Positions 24,500 through 38,612 of a stretch of 64,000 bases of DNA are shown one piece after another. Numbering within the stretch: the stretch's first letter is position 1; the number at the start of each line of letters is the position of its first letter. The position numbers and the translations under genes are program-made. Under the pieces are notes generated by a model. It had not been told where the DNA came from and made no database searches. It saw only the letters and a list, made by a program, of their open reading frames with translations. This DNA is from Stratiolaelaps scimitus. Taxonomy: Eukaryota; Arthropoda; Arachnida; Mesostigmata; Laelapidae. The DNA lies in contig JABWDB010000012.1 of assembly GCA_019614645.1 (NCBI GenBank), forward strand, positions 4,154,001-4,218,000. Direction: 5' to 3'.

Positions 24500-27400
24500 G
24501 GTGATACTGGTGTCGATAATGCATATAGCCGAAGCTGGTTCGGGACGATGCCTGCTTGGCAGTTGTTGGCACATTTGCCGCTAGATGATGGTAATGACCA
24601 GCAATCGCACCGCAATTTTAGCCGGCCTGCCTGTCCAGCCCGTTCGACGATTCTTCAGGACGTCACCGTTCACTCGAATCCGTTCTGTTCTCGGCCGGTG
24701 AGACGGACGGTTTTCACCGCGGTGCCGGCCGCGAAATGATTGTCAGCTCGTCCATATATACATATATACGCAGAATGTCGGCTGCCGTCCGAGAGACGGC
24801 TGAGACTCATGGGTGTGCTAACTCCCCTTTGTTCCTGTGCCAAATTACGGCTGTCGCGGGGCCGTTGTTTTCGTTATCGTTGTTGTCTTCAGTCGCTGAG
24901 AAACAGTCGCCCATAATGTTGCGTTTCCCATCGAGAGAGTCGATCTGGAGAAAATCGAGGTAAGAGCTTCGTTGTCGCATAGCCCAGCTATCGTTGTTGA
25001 AGAACAAAGGATAACAGCTTCACTGGTTTCTGTAAAATTTATGCGGAACCCCACTGAGAGGAGAGGCGAGAGATGTCGTTAAGATACGCTACGACAGGGC
25101 ATTCAGACTTCTAGACTAACTTGTGTTCTCACGTTACGAGGTGAAAACCTTCCTGTCTCGAACTGATGCAGCCCTATCTAAATATTATAGTGAAAAATAG
25201 AAATAGACTCGAAGGATTCACCGAAGGTTGCCAGCGTCGAACCAATCCTCTTCTTCTTCGTCAAATATTATTATTATTATTGTTATGGGTAAGCGTAAAC
25301 ATCCGTTTAAGCAATGGCCGGCACATATATATATATATATATATAAGACGAAGTCCATCGGTGGTTGGTAGCATGAAATCGCTTTCTTCTGCGCGTCACG
25401 TGAACCATAGGACGAACAAGTCCACCCTCCAATAACAGCACTACGAGAACGCGTCTGTCTATCTATATTACATATCCGAGTAAAGTTGAGTGAAAATCAC
25501 GTAAGCGTTACTGTACGGCCAACCCCATACGAGGGTTTCAACTTTACAATGGTCAGACGATATTTTGAAGTCGACTATATTTTGCACAAATATAAGACAA
25601 CACCACATTAAGCACGATTTGATTTTCACTTAATGTCCGTATAACGACGGAACGCCGCATCACGCTCCTCTGGTTTAACCCACAAGGCGACACCCGTACG
25701 ACGGTTTCAAAACGCGGACCATCAGCTACTAAACATGTTTTCTATCCATAACATATACAATACATGCACTCCTTTATAATTAACAATAAACAAAGGGAGA
25801 GGGAGGGGGGCATACAATTATATTGTAACCTTAACATATAATTCATACAAATAACAGAAACGCGTCCAGAAGTTTTAAAGAATTAATTTCCAGCAAAATG
25901 ACAACAACAACAACAACAACAACAGCAGCAACAACATCATATAACCAGGCAAAAAGCCGAACAATCCTTCGAACGATACTAAGCGTGTCCTGCCCCCATC
26001 CGACATAGCTCATACAGCAGGAACAATCTTTCATAATCAACTCCACCGTCCCCGACCGTTCTGTGATTCAGGCGTCTTGACGAGGTTTGGGTGTGGTCCT
26101 TCGATTATATAGCATTGTATAGAATTGCGGATATGCCTTTTTGCATCGGTGGCCGTCAGCTGTCCTTCTCAGCCTGTCGACAATAGGCATCGGCAAAAGA
26201 TCTAGGTATGGTCGTCACCATCATCATCATATGCTCTCCACCTTCCCGCGTTGTTGTATTTGCCGTCTGAGAGTCTCCTATGACCGTTGTTGTTGTTGAT
26301 GCTGTTGTTGTTTCGCACGTGTTTTTACACACGGTCCCGTTGGACAGAGCGTCAGGCTGCCGTCTCAACGCAATTCTGTTCGTGCCGTCGCCAACATAGT
26401 TCGGCGTTGGCTCGATGCCGGGGACCCGAAAACAATAACAAAGCTGGGCCAGCCACTGTAAGCCGTTGGCATAAGCCGATGCGCGACAACAGATAGTGGT
26501 CCGGTCGATCCAGTAGTCGAAGACACACTTCCTCCTCTGCCGCCTGGCGGCTTTTGTTTCTGAGCGACAGACGCGAAACGGCCGGATCAACTGGTCCAGG
26601 AATGAAACTAGTTTCCAGGTGGGTATCAGCAAATAAAATGATACACGGCCGAGATCAGCTGGATCATACCTGTCGCTATGATGTCACCATCCAATCGACG
26701 CTAAGGACACATGCGTCGGCACTAGCATCGGGTATCTCTGGATAGAGCGAAATGCCCCATTGCTTCTAGGTTTGTCATCGCAGGGCTGCGTACGATCATG
26801 TGTGAATATACGTATGTATGTATATATGTGCATGTGTGTGTGTGTGTGTGTGTCTGCGGATGTAAAGATTATGATCTGTTTACTCAAGGAAGAGGAAATC
26901 ACCAGCGACCTGAGAGGTGTTCCGTTCTTACGACGGCAGAAACCATAAAAGCCTATTTTCGAGTGGCTTAACTGTAACTGTTCTCAGCTACGTCTTGCCC
27001 CTCACTCCAAAGCTCTGATATACCTTTCATGTGTATCGTATCTATTCGTTCTATCTGACAGGAGGCCATGTACGGGTAGTGGGCCGTTGTGCCTGTTTAC
27101 GTGCCCACATTCGAAGGGAATAGTCTCAGAAATGCACGAACGAATGTCTATCCGGTGCCCGCAGGTTTCCCACAGGCTCGGGCAACAAAGTCCCCCCCCC
27201 CCTTTCTGCGCTGTGTTAATGCGAGCGTTTCCTGTTATCGACGAGAGCCGTCTCCGTCGAGTCAAAGGGCGGCTTGAACGGCACTCAGGTTCACGGTAAC
27301 GCCGGCAGTGTATCACCTTGACGACCGGTCACCGCAGTAGCGATAAGAGGGGACTTGAGGCGGCAGCGATTCTTCGTCGCCGGGGTGGGCAGGGCCGTCG

Positions 27401-30100
27401 ACGGCAGCTACAGGACGTAGAACGCGATAGAGCGCGACGCGAGCCCGAAGTGGGTCCCGTCAAGTTCCGAGTGCTTGTCATCATTGATGATGACAGGAAG
27501 GACTTCCACCGCAGCGGTAACAGACGTTCACGGAGTCGGGCTTCGTGTGAGCGAAATTTCGTGTCGCGCAGGAGCCGCCACCAGTGTATTGGACCTGCCA
27601 CTCATTTCGGTGTAGCAGGGTTTCCCTTGGCAATCATTACTGCCCCTTTATTTCGGTGCTTGTTCACCTGTTACTTGTGCGCGGGGAGGTGGGATTGGGA
27701 TCTATATATTTGTGGTGTTGTGTTGTACGTACGTAGATATGATAGCTGAGTCACTATCCTGCCTTTTATATCGTCTTGATAATACCCATCATCGATAAGG
27801 TATCAGCCTTCAAGGACTTCTCCGCTTCGGGCTAGCACATGGGCGCAGTGGTTGTTACATGTATGACATAATGTATTGTAGCTCGTATCTATAATAGCTT
27901 TGCATAGGCTATTCGTCCGCTGGGGACCCGCTGATTGTATTGGATACTATTGGCAACTATAGTCATGTAACTGATAAGTGATTACGCTGGTCGAATGCTT
28001 GCGCATCTCTTGCCTCGCATTACCAACGATGCAGATTAATTATGCTTTTTTTACAAAATACGTCTAAAGGGTTTTCACGACGACGACGACGATGACAACG
28101 ACAAGAGCGATGTAGCTGAGCGGCACACAAGTGAGCCTCACTGAAGTGGCGGCTTGAGTATCTACCATCGATTGTCGTCAATGTCCTAGTACCCCTCAAT
28201 TCTGCCGCGGCTTCTGGCAAGGTCCACTATGTGACACTTTGTTATGTGAAGACGAGTGAGCTTCTTGAGAAGCACAACAGATCACTGATTGTAATTATGA
28301 TTATTGTTATTACTATCTCTACTACTGCTACCACTACCCGGGCGTAAATTTACGCCGGTATGATAAGGATACCAGTGATCATCTTAGTCAATATCATTAC
28401 CGTGATGTCGTCTACCGGTAAGCCCGAAGTCAAGACAGGGAGGAACGCCATCACAATGGGAGATCATTGTGTTGGTGCTGCCACTGCAGCTACCGGCTTA
28501 ACTTTTTGTGCTGTCAGTGACAACGAGATGGGTACGGGACACGGGGTCATTTCGTCGGTTAGCACTTGCACCTGTATGTGGTCGACACAAGAAAATCATG
28601 AAAAGTCATTACAGTGAAACGCTGTAGATATAAAATTGCCAATAAACAATTTCAAACCGATGTCGTATTGTCGAATATCGGTAAAAGCGTACACGGCGGT
28701 GTCTACTGATGATGTTCGCGACGGATGCTCCCAGCGGGGTGTTCTACCAATTGATTGTTCGGTGCGAATATGACGTAGTCGCCGGTGATGTTGAACTTGC
28801 TTCTTAAACAAGGCTCCATTCAGTCGACAACACAGAAGCGAATGAGTTTACACGGCAACAAAATTAGCAAATTAGCCTAACTCGAATCAATTCGTTCGCT
28901 TAACGATTCTCGTAAGGATTAACGTATTGTCAATTGCACTATTATAATAATATACAAACCCAAAAAAAGAGAGAATTTAGGATTAATTAGCGAACGTAAT
29001 TAATAAGTTCTGAGAACGACACCGATAAGTGCACCGATTCATAGCAGTGGGTCCTCGCGACGTCGAAGCAGAAAAACAGTCGATGCCCAGTTCTCGTCGT
29101 GAACGCTCAGCCACTCCATTGGTAACTATTCAATCAAATATGAGAATATTAGGGCTACCCTAAAACTATCTTGTTCTTGCCATTCTTCAACGTTCGACTC
29201 GCGTGGTTCCGCTCCAGTGGAATAATGTCATGTAGATGGCGATCTAGCAGGGCATCGAATGAGATCTAGAGAATTTCTCGTTCAGCCAGCGAGTGGTCGG
29301 CGCCAGATATGAGCGAATTCATTCGCGAAAATTGATTTCGCGTCGTTTTGTAGCACAAATGACTTTCTCGTGCAGGTGTTTACGTGTTGAAATCGTATTC
29401 TATTGTTATACTGTCATAGCATACTGAACAAGCAGTTGGAATATGTACTATCATCAACCGGGTGACTATTGTCATAGTGTTTATATTGATAACGTATTGT
29501 GGTAGTTCTACAAGAATTCGGAAACAGTGTAACATGCTGAAAAACTGCATGAAACCTCATATATTTGACGAACACCCTACATTGAATGGGGCATATCAGT
29601 GGATAGAGTTGATCATCTATCTGCCTGTTGTATGATATGTGCGCCATGGTAGCGATTTAGAGATGGATTGATTAAGTCAGCTAGAGATTCGCAGCCTTCC
29701 TCGCCAACATCGCGATATCGAAGGCAATCAGACGTATTGCCTAATCTACCACGTCTGGCGCGCCGAAACGGGGTCGCAACCGAACTCAATGTAAAGGTAA
29801 CGGTAAAGTTTCATTGGTTTATTAGCCGAAGTGGAGCTCTTTTTTAACGCTTTTTCCATATGTCATACGACGTCGTGAGGTTTAAACTTGCTCTACGAAT
29901 TTGTTCCAATTCATTGTTCACCCTGATTCACCCTGGCCTACGGAATTACGTATCGTAGAGTGCGTACACATCTATCATATTCAAGTCTCTAGACGAACTT
30001 TTGCTGATGTGCGTTTGCTAACTGTTAGACTCGTTTCTATTATACTATCTCTGCTCTGCACGGATCATCCTGAGGTCAGAGCATCAGCGTTGCCCACGTC
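24500..30100. other. No recognisable gene
   Basis: Mixed DNA with (AT)n at 25322-25345, (CAA)n at 25902-25935, (TG)n at 26833-26853 and a C run at 27190-27201. A 158-codon minus-strand open frame at 26156-26632 is Thr-rich from (CAA)n/(GTT)n and has no motif. Plus-strand frames at 27318-27749 are likewise unsupported. Confidence 0.5.
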
Positions 30101-31760
30101 CCGACGTCGCGTTCTGCCTTTTACCCTTGTCACAGGCAGGTGCCACCAGATCCGGCGAAGACAAACTGGCAACAACGAACTGCCTTCTTTGTCACGGCCG
30201 TGACGAATTCGGCCCGATGACGACAATCCGAGCGTCGCGTCGGGAGCGACGCGTTAGTCCGCTGTGCATCGAAGATTGAAGGAGCCGTCGACGAGATCCG
30301 GAGAACCTAAGGAACTCTGGCTAACAGAAAATATCACAGAGGAAAACGAAGAGACACGCTGTACCGTACTCCACCGCTCTCGGATCAGCCCGCGGTTGAT
30401 CACAGATCAACCGACATCGATTCCGACGGCACGCATCGGCGCTGGCGAGGACATAGCATCATTTCGTCAGCATCGGCTGCAGCTCGACGATGAAACAGCC
30501 ATATCGTTTTCTCCCGGCAGCTATGTGATGGCTTGACTGGTCACACTGACGCATGACGCGACTACTTCTCGCCGCGGTCGCCGCTGCTCGTGGCTGTAAC
30601 GGCGACGGCTGATGCGTCATCCAACGACTTTACTTTATTCTGCAGCAGCAGCAAGAAGTCAATGTTTCTGATCGTTGGTAGCTGCTGTTGTTGGTACGGC
30701 TGCTGCTGCTGCTGCCCCTGTCTCTATTGCTGTTGCTGCTGCTTGCTATGCGAGGGCGTGGGGCCTTCCGGCGCCCCTCAGATCGCTACGCTAAAGCCCT
30801 ATAGGATCGTCGGCTCGTAGCTCTGCCGAAGATCGTCTATTGTATGAAACGACGGAGCAGTGTCTAGCATAAGCGATCCAGTAGTAACAGGCAAGCGGCG
30901 CGTTTCGTTCGAGCGCTTCGCCGCGGCCGCCGTCGCCGTCAGCGGCTGAGCCTGTGACCAACAAAGAGCACAGGTCGTCGTCGCCGTCTGACGAAGAGCA
31001 GCCAGTCAGGTCGGCGAACGCGTCAGGGACACAAAGCCGAGGAAAAATAGCCGAGAGAACGAAGCGGCCAAGCAACGGCGAGATCGAGGCAACACGGTAC
31101 CTGTTCCCGGCTCAGCCGATCTGCACACGAAGTCGCATAACTACCGCACGATGATCGTGGACATTGCCGTCAGGGGAGTCGGACAACGCCGACGATGTAA
31201 GCGCAACCTAACAGAGCGGGCTGCACCACAAGTTGGCCGCAGCGGCCGCCGGGAATTCCTGCCACTGAGGCACGTATGTACACACACACACATATACAGA
31301 CAGCCACCCTTACACAAGCAGCCACGGGCGCCGCGGGTAAACGTTGGTGTTTCATGAGAAATCCGAACTGAAGCAGTTTGCGGATGTCGCCGCGTAGCAT
31401 ACCACCGGATAACCTGACTGACCCCGGTGATTGGAGCACACCATAGGCTCGGGAGAGGTAGGAACAACAACAACAACAACAACGGCAGCAGCAGCAGCAA
31501 GAACGAAAGCGACGTCAGCTGGAGCGACCAGGCGCAGTATCGTCAGCTAACCATATCGTCATCGCAGTGAGGTCGATAGGGCGACGAAGATGTTCTTGTC
31601 CCGCTATTGATGGTGAAGGTGGCGCCTACGTCATGGTCCTCGGTGTCGTTGAGCAGTTGCCTGTCGATCGCCGGTAGCATCACAGCTACTATAACAGACA
31701 GGTATAATATATTATAATGAAGGTACGTCAAGGTCGCATGGATCACAGCGTATCGACAAC
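30100..31760. other. GC-rich exon-like island, possible first exon of an unidentified gene
   Basis: The segment is GC-rich with CAG/CTG and CAA triplets and has several open frames on both strands. On the plus strand an ATG at 31151 opens 15 codons (MIVDIAVRGVGQRRR) that run directly into a consensus-like donor, GATGTAAGC with GT at 31197. This would be a plausible first coding exon, but with so little coding sequence it cannot be distinguished from chance. Confidence 0.2.
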
Positions 31761-31799
31761 AGTGACATACGCCAGCAATATAGAGAACGTAACGGGTAT

Positions 31800-33000
31800 T
31801 GGTGAACGACGATGCGGGACGGCCAGTCGCTGTAGCCTATGACCGATACGTCGACAGTAGCTCAACTGAGGAGATCAACTGGTGTCGATCTTTAGGCTGA
31901 AACTAACAGGTGACGTCTGAAATGGCGTCAGTGGAAAATATCTTGGATAGCCAGCTTGCTGTTGATCGAAATACTATTGAAGTATAGGAATCACAAGCGT
32001 ATCACCCTGTCGTAGCGAGGTATAACCAAAGCCGCGTGTAATAGAGAAGATTTGTACACAGTTAGTCAGCAGTTAGGTTAAACATTGATAAAGTGTTTGT
32101 GTGCTTCAGGTGAGATGTATTTAATTTATAGTAATCATCATGGTTCACTGTGGGCTGGCCAGTCGGTGCCAATATAGCATTTGTGGTTGGTGAATTAACG
32201 GAACTGCAAGCGTTCTTTACAACGCTAAAGTTCTCTTGATATATGTATGTCCTCATTAAGGCGTTGCGGAAAAACACGAACCTGTGGCCTCCGATTTTTT
32301 ACAGCATATACAGATATATATATACACATATATTTTTTAATAATACCCACAATACCATACGGTAAACCCTAAACACTCGATCAATTGGCAGACAGAAGCG
32401 ATCACTTCGGCATTCATTCTCTGTTTCGTACCTGACAGGAATCCCTTTTTAGTTCGGGACACCGGACCTGCATCTACAAATTGTGCATCTTCGTATATCT
32501 CCGCAGGACACCCAGCAGCCACCCTCAGTTTTCGATAATTAGATCTTTCATTGTTAGAAATAAACATTGACCCTACGCTGAAATACAGTGTACCTCCCAA
32601 ATGGCTAGCCATCGCCGTTATATGGTGATACTATAATTATAATATTATCCGGCTCAACCATTAATTCCAAAGTTAACTAGCCCGCCATCTACCGATCTTC
32701 CTTCAAACTATAATATCTACTTCGACAGTATTACCTGTGTCCGGCAATCGTGTTCGCCAACAGCAGCAGCTGCAACAAAAACAACTTTATGCGCCGGCGA
32801 AGAGCGCGTCCAACACCACCAGCTGAAACCATCACCGTCACTGGCCACGAGTCGTTTATTACCCAGATAAACACACCACACACACACACACACACAAACG
32901 CGAAAAGAGACTCACTAACAATCTATTAAAATCTGCATACAATACCCGCGCTCCCTTTGTCGCCTGCGTCGGCTTCGTCGCTTAGCTCTGCAGCATTACT
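31800..33000. other. No recognisable gene
   Basis: AT-rich with (AT)n near 32310-32330 and (AC)n at 32876-32895. No gene recognised. Confidence 0.6.
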
Positions 33001-34190
33001 ATTATTGCCATACATATATATATATATATAATGTTCTTTTGTGCGTCCTCTCGGCTCTCTGACCGCGCGTTGCAGACGAGCGATCCCCGATGATGATGCA
33101 CATTCAGCGATCTTCCGTCAGCAGCAGCAGCAGAGTGATCAGCTGAAGCAGCTGACGCCGTGGCAGCTACAATATATCATCAACAGGATTGAGCCGATCC
33201 CCGACCTCCCTCGGGCGCGAGTCACTGCCACTGTCGCCGCCAGAGTCCATCGGCATATGCTTCTTGTGTTCTTCCATGCGCAGGGTCTGCCCCGTTATTT
33301 GGTTCGACCTCCCCATCAGTTTCATCGTACCCGACACCGTTTCCATCTTTGCGGCCATCACCACGAGTGTGGTACAATCTTCATCTTCGTCTCGCCTATT
33401 CACTCAACCTGTGTCCACCCCTAACTCAGTTACGGCGTTTCCTGTCGCTGTCCAATTGGCGAAATGAGGCTTAGCGCCATTCAGATCACATTCACGGGTT
33501 CGTACGGGACTCGTGCACGAGCGACGGGCCAGCGGACGGGCCTGGACATAGGAACGCGTTTGTTTGGAAGCATTGTTTATTGTTCATCAGTGGTCCCCGG
33601 AGCAGTTTTGTCGTCGGATCCGAACGAAGACTCCGAGGAGAATTCCGGAATGGGAGGCGTCTGCGTTCGTCCCATTTTCGTTCGGCGATCGGCCGCCGAT
33701 GACGGCAACAGCGGGACAGCGTAGGCCACAATGACGACGCAGCGGCGCGCACGATGACTTGAAGCTTCAAGCGCCGCTTGTCGAAGCTCGGCGAGCACCG
33801 GCGCAGATGTCGCACGCAGGAGAATAATAATAATCATAATAATAATAACTAACGGCGAACGATTCATTTTCTTCGCGCTGCGCGCGCCTTTTAATCTGGC
33901 CGCCTTCTCCGCAAGATAGAGGATGAGAGATCAAGATTGGCAGAGAGACGATGTATGTTAGAAACGATTGAACCCGAGAACATTGACAGGTGATGAGGTT
34001 CCACACTGGAGCCACTGGAGCGCCCGTGAACAGACGCCCTTCAAGTGAAGTGAACTGAAGTACCCGGTGGACGTGCGATCTGCGCAACTCTCTCCGGTGC
34101 ACAATTGAGAACGCGCGGGGTGAATTTGTCGTCGTCTGAGAGAGATTTTTGTCAACAACAACAACAACAAAAAAACGCTTGTAGACATAA
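33000..34190. other. GC-rich island open in several frames
   Basis: On the minus strand, 33395 down to 33167 encodes an acidic then basic, hydrophilic 75-residue stretch (for example MAAKMETVSGTMKLMGR) after an AG at 33397-33396, with mostly G/C third positions. The pyrimidine tract before that AG is poor, and two plus-strand frames are open over the same bases. Function and strand are undecided. Confidence 0.2.
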
Positions 34191-35087
34191 CCGCAGCCGA
34201 ATCACATACGTGTTATAGCGAGCGGCTGCCACGACCACACACAGATACAAATGTGTATATTTATATACATATATATATATATATTGTTGTTTAATGGTTA
34301 GTCGCAGAGTTGATTTGGAGTGAATATCTGGGTTGAGGCATTGACAGCGGCGTGGATAACATTGTGGCTTTGATGGCGATCGCCAAATCGGGCCGCGCAT
34401 TTCATGCGTCCGAGAGAAATACTCGACTATCCAGGCGAGTGTCTCGGGAAAACTGGCATAACGAATTTATGGTGAGAATCAATAATATTATATATTCGAA
34501 CTGCGAAACACTCGATATACATACATATATATATAAATAAAAAATACAATATATATGTATATATATTTCTACCTGCAAGGCATAAATATATCTGTAGCAT
34601 TCAGCCATCCAAGATAAGTCCTGTTTTCGATACGAGAATACCATAACGCACTTGTAAAAGACCTCAGGCCGGTGGTTATGCAGGCAACAGAATAATTCAA
34701 CATTGTCGTCGTAATTCACGCTTGTCCTTGCGGGACATTTGCTTAGCTCTGCCCCTAATTAATCCGATACAGGAGATGGAATTGTTCTCGTGTGCCACTT
34801 CGCGTGCAACGTGACGATGTCTTTTATACAATAATCTTCATTATGTCTTCGCTCATTAGAGGTAAAATCATTATAATTTTCTAAATTCGACATCGTTCTC
34901 ACCGGCAATTATGCTAATATATTTTTACTAGAAGCAAACTATCCTCCACAATGATTGGCTCTCTTTGAATACCCAGTATAGCTAGCCTCATTTCATACGC
35001 GTAATAAAAACAGGAATGAATTACAATAATAGTAGTGGTAGTAGTAGTAGTAGTAGTAATTAATTAATTAATTAATTGCCTAGTGGA

Positions 35088-35124
35088 GCCGAAATATCTC
35101 AGTCGGGAGAGCGTTAGACTGGAG
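35088..35124 (+). pseudogene. tRNA-Phe-like 5' half (fragment or SINE head)
   Basis: gccgaaatatctcagtcggg followed by agagcgttagactgg matches the 5' half of the animal tRNA-Phe, from acceptor strand through the A box and D arm into the anticodon stem, with about two or three differences, judged from memory of that tRNA. The anticodon loop and the whole 3' half, including the B box, are missing; the sequence diverges after about 35124. It directly follows (TAG)n(TAAT)n repeats. It is either a truncated tRNA pseudogene or the head of a degraded SINE. Confidence 0.65.
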
Positions 35125-35983
35125 TATGAATTGGCTATATGATGATAGTTCCTTAAAACAATGATGCTGCCAAGTGGCGCCAAGGCCTGCCACGCAAAGA
35201 CAGTTGAGGGTCAGCTACGCAACATCTATTATATGATCAGTGGTAATAATAATTTCTACAAAATAACCACTTACAAGTATTTCATTATTGTCCAATGCCG
35301 ATAAGCATGTCACTGTCACATGCCCCGTTAGCTATCCGTGCGACCCTGCAACACACTCAATCTCAACACCGCGTGTCAACCGCGATGACCCCGCACAGCC
35401 CATCTATATCGTCGTGACCGCTGGCAGCGTTAGACATTATCAAGGTATTTGTTTTAAACGAAACGACACATAGAAATATTGTGGAAAATAGAACAAAAAA
35501 AAAATAAAAGAACAATGCCAAACCGCGAAATGCGCGAGTCGCCATAATTGACGACTTGAGTCGGTCACCCTCTCGCTCGCCGGCGACATCTTCGTGTCCA
35601 CGTATCGCAGATGCGTGCACGCTGCCGCTTTGTATCGTGAGCCCCGTGAAACGACATTTGTATGCATCTTGCGTATATGCTACGGGCGACAAACAGCGAC
35701 AACATACGCGGATAGGATGGGCTGATGGAAATCAGGAACGATCCCGATGATGATTGTTGGACAAAAGGTCCACATAGACTCATTCATTTGGTTGTATGGA
35801 GCCAAACCGACAAACGAACGAATGCACACGGATGCGGCCAGACCTTAAACGAGATTAGCATCTCGGTTATTTGTCTGACAATGGCGAATATTCGAGGCAA
35901 AAATAGAGGGGCAAGATAAATCAAAGGGACAAAGTTGCAATAGCAATTAGATTAGTGTAGGAGCGGGGTAAGCCGATGGTGGC

Positions 35984-35988
<5 letters not shown>

Positions 35989-36030
<42 letters not shown>
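35989..36030. repeat. (AT)n microsatellite
   Basis: About 42 bases of pure TA dinucleotides. Confidence 0.95.
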
Positions 36031-36035
<5 letters not shown>

Positions 36036-37141
36036 GATAACACTAACAGTAATAGTTGTAGTAATGATGACGGGGTTACCTCTTTGGACACAAAGGGTCT
36101 CCCCATTGCTCTGCCGGTGACCGTTAATGCATTTCGCGTCGGTCAGCGTGACGACAAACGGAGAATTAGAGATATAGAACGAGAGAGAGAGTGAGTCTCA
36201 TGCGACTCAGTTGAACTCATCTCCCAGTGCCACGCTGATGTTTGACGCATTCTATCCTAGATTTAATGTTGTATGCATTGTTGTCTATGAGCAGCGGCGG
36301 CAGCGGCGGCGACCGCAGTCCAAGTTCGCATTAAGTACTGAGCAAACTATTGCTTACTATTGCTTTGATAACGGCCATTAATGTGTTACCTAGCGGGCCA
36401 GCTTGTCCGTTTCTTGAGTATCCACTCTGGGGTAGCCAGGAGTGAAGCGCTTAGCACTTTCTCCTGTTGTGACACAATCACGAATGAGTCAGTTGGCATT
36501 TGTCGCCTCCGGGTGCCCGGTGGATCGCGTTCATTGTTCCATCGGGAAGATGAGAGCTGTTTCGCGACGCTGAGCGAATGAGGAACAAACAAGAAGCGCC
36601 AGCCCCCGGGGAAATGTAGGAAGAAGAGGGGGCATCTGCGAATTTATGTGCACAAATGTTTAAGTGCTGCATCTCCTATGCATAGGACTGTGTTCGTGTG
36701 TGTGTGTGTGTGGATTTATTAGTGTACCGAGTTGTGATGGCACGAAGGCAAGCTCAGTGGAATCGGTCAGTGGAACCAATGGGACCTGAGGAAATTACGT
36801 ACAATTGATTCCGTCAAGATGTCGCCAAATAAGCGGCGCGAGCTAGGGAGGCTTAAGCAGGAGGCAGGAACTGGAAACGACAAACATATGTTTTGTGCGA
36901 TAGGATAATAATAATAATAATAATAATAACAATAATAATAAGGGGGCTATAATTTTGTGAACTATATTTTTGATATATTGCCCTAGTTTATCGTCGCCAT
37001 TTGTCATCCCACGGCATTAATTTATGTTTTAACTGAATATATTGAATATATGTCATGTTATTAATGCCAACAGCAACGGGCAGACACAATGATCTTTACA
37101 CCGTATATTTTCAAGAATTACCATATGCTTGATGCCTAGCA

Positions 37142-37642
37142 ATGTACGAGATCGATCCGTCTCGCCGTCCCCGATATGCATCGTTCAATATCACACTATT
37201 CAACTTTCACTTTCGACATCGCAAAATTGAGATCATCATTGCGGCCAATGGGGACGAAGTGGACCGTCGTTCCCAATCGACGCGCCATCCAGATCAGACG
37301 CTCCGCCGCGAAATGTTCCACCACTTCTTCTTCGTGACGCATCGGCTCGCGTTGCTAAATCCTAGACTCGATCATAGTTGTCGACTATTCCTTCCTCCTT
37401 TTCTTTTCTTGTTCTTTTCAAAAGGCGACGAAGGGGTCGAACGACGAAGATTCAAAACTTGGCCACGCGTGACGACGCCAGGAGAAAATATCGTTTTCAC
37501 TTTGGAAAATGACTTTCTGGAAAGCCTCGATGCGACTGGAAGATCTGGTAACTTTCGCTGCGTTCGGCCAGAAGCGAGTCGAAAGTCGTGGGCTTGCGGG
37601 TCCACCAGGCAAATTGTTGATTTCACGTTCATGCGTTGCTAA
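37142..37642. other. Open frames on both strands, no assignment
   Basis: A 166-codon plus frame and two shorter minus frames overlap. None has a recognisable motif or clear splice boundaries. I cannot choose a strand; it may be non-coding. Confidence 0.15.
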
Positions 37643-37927
37643 GCGGTTTTCCGTATAAGGTAAGCACAGACAATGTCAGCACTTATTGGCGCAGTCGCTC
37701 GTTCGGAGAGTGCACGCCGTTCATTGTGTCACCACCGGGGGGGGGCGTTCGTCGCGTTTTTTGACTACATAAAATGCAGCGATTCGGCCGGGCCGGGAGC
37801 CAGTGGCTGAAGACTCTATTTTCTTTTTGCTCAACTCAACCAGGCAGTGGATCATGTCGTGTATCGCTGTAGCATAGTAGTAATTTAATGGTGGACTCTT
37901 CCGATCTCCGATGTACAGGGTGTCTGT

Positions 37928-37996
37928 GGGTATAATCGAGTATAATCCCGAGTATAATCCCCCTTCGAGTATAATTGTTCGAGTATAATCCCCCTT
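37928..37996 (+). repeat. Short tandem/direct repeat of cgagtataatccc
   Basis: Five closely spaced occurrences of a (gg/ga)gtataat word, three of them followed by ccc and two by the extended form ccccctt. Spacing is 12-17 bases. No function recognised. Confidence 0.8.
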
Positions 37997-38554
37997 AAAA
38001 CAAAGTGTGATTCTTGCGGCGGTGGCAGTGGCGGCCGCAACAACAATAACAACAACACGGCATGTCACGAGCCCTGCAAGTTGCAAGTCAACTGCTTTCG
38101 TTATCTATTTATCGCCTAAGGCCAACAAAGGGATCAACATCTGTAACTGAACACTATACTGTGACGTTTATCTTGGATGAGCCAAAGCGCTGGGAAGACA
38201 ATGAACACTCCACCTCGATGCTAATGTACGCAACGGTTCGCGATGTGTTCATTTCAGCTAATAATTTATGGGAATTTGTAGTGATATCCAATTCGAGCAG
38301 ACAGCCTTTTACTGTTCCCAGCGTCTCAGTGATTCACTATGCAAATCGTTGGACAGACGTTTAGAAGGCAGCGTCCCATGAAAATGAATACGGCGATAGT
38401 GGGTAGTGGCCAATTTGGTCGGATATCTTCAACTGGCTACCGACGCTGATCCGCTCCCTTCCCCGATGTTCGTATTGAAATTGCAGGTAGTGCTTCCGGT
38501 TGGTTAAAGTCGGCCCAGATCCTCCGGTACAATTATCAATCCGGCGCCAATCCT

Positions 38555-38612
<58 letters not shown>

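Larger units (their letters stand above)
34190..37140. other. No recognisable gene apart from a tRNA-like fragment
   Basis: AT-rich spacer with (AT)n at 34258-34283 and 35989-36030, (TAG)n then (TAAT)n at 35035-35078, and (TAA)n at 36906-36930. Confidence 0.6.

Noticed and set aside
25488..25630. Inverted repeat agtgaaaatc/gattttcact as possible MITE termini
   Set aside because: Arms are only 10 bp, with no target-site duplication and no second copy seen.
26156..26632. 158-codon minus ORF, Cys and Thr containing
   Set aside because: Its second half is CAA/GTT repeat, no splice sites or domain could be defined, and chance cannot be excluded.
28695..28725. ctgatga core as a possible hammerhead ribozyme
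   Set aside because: The required gaaa core and pairing helices are absent at the right spacing.
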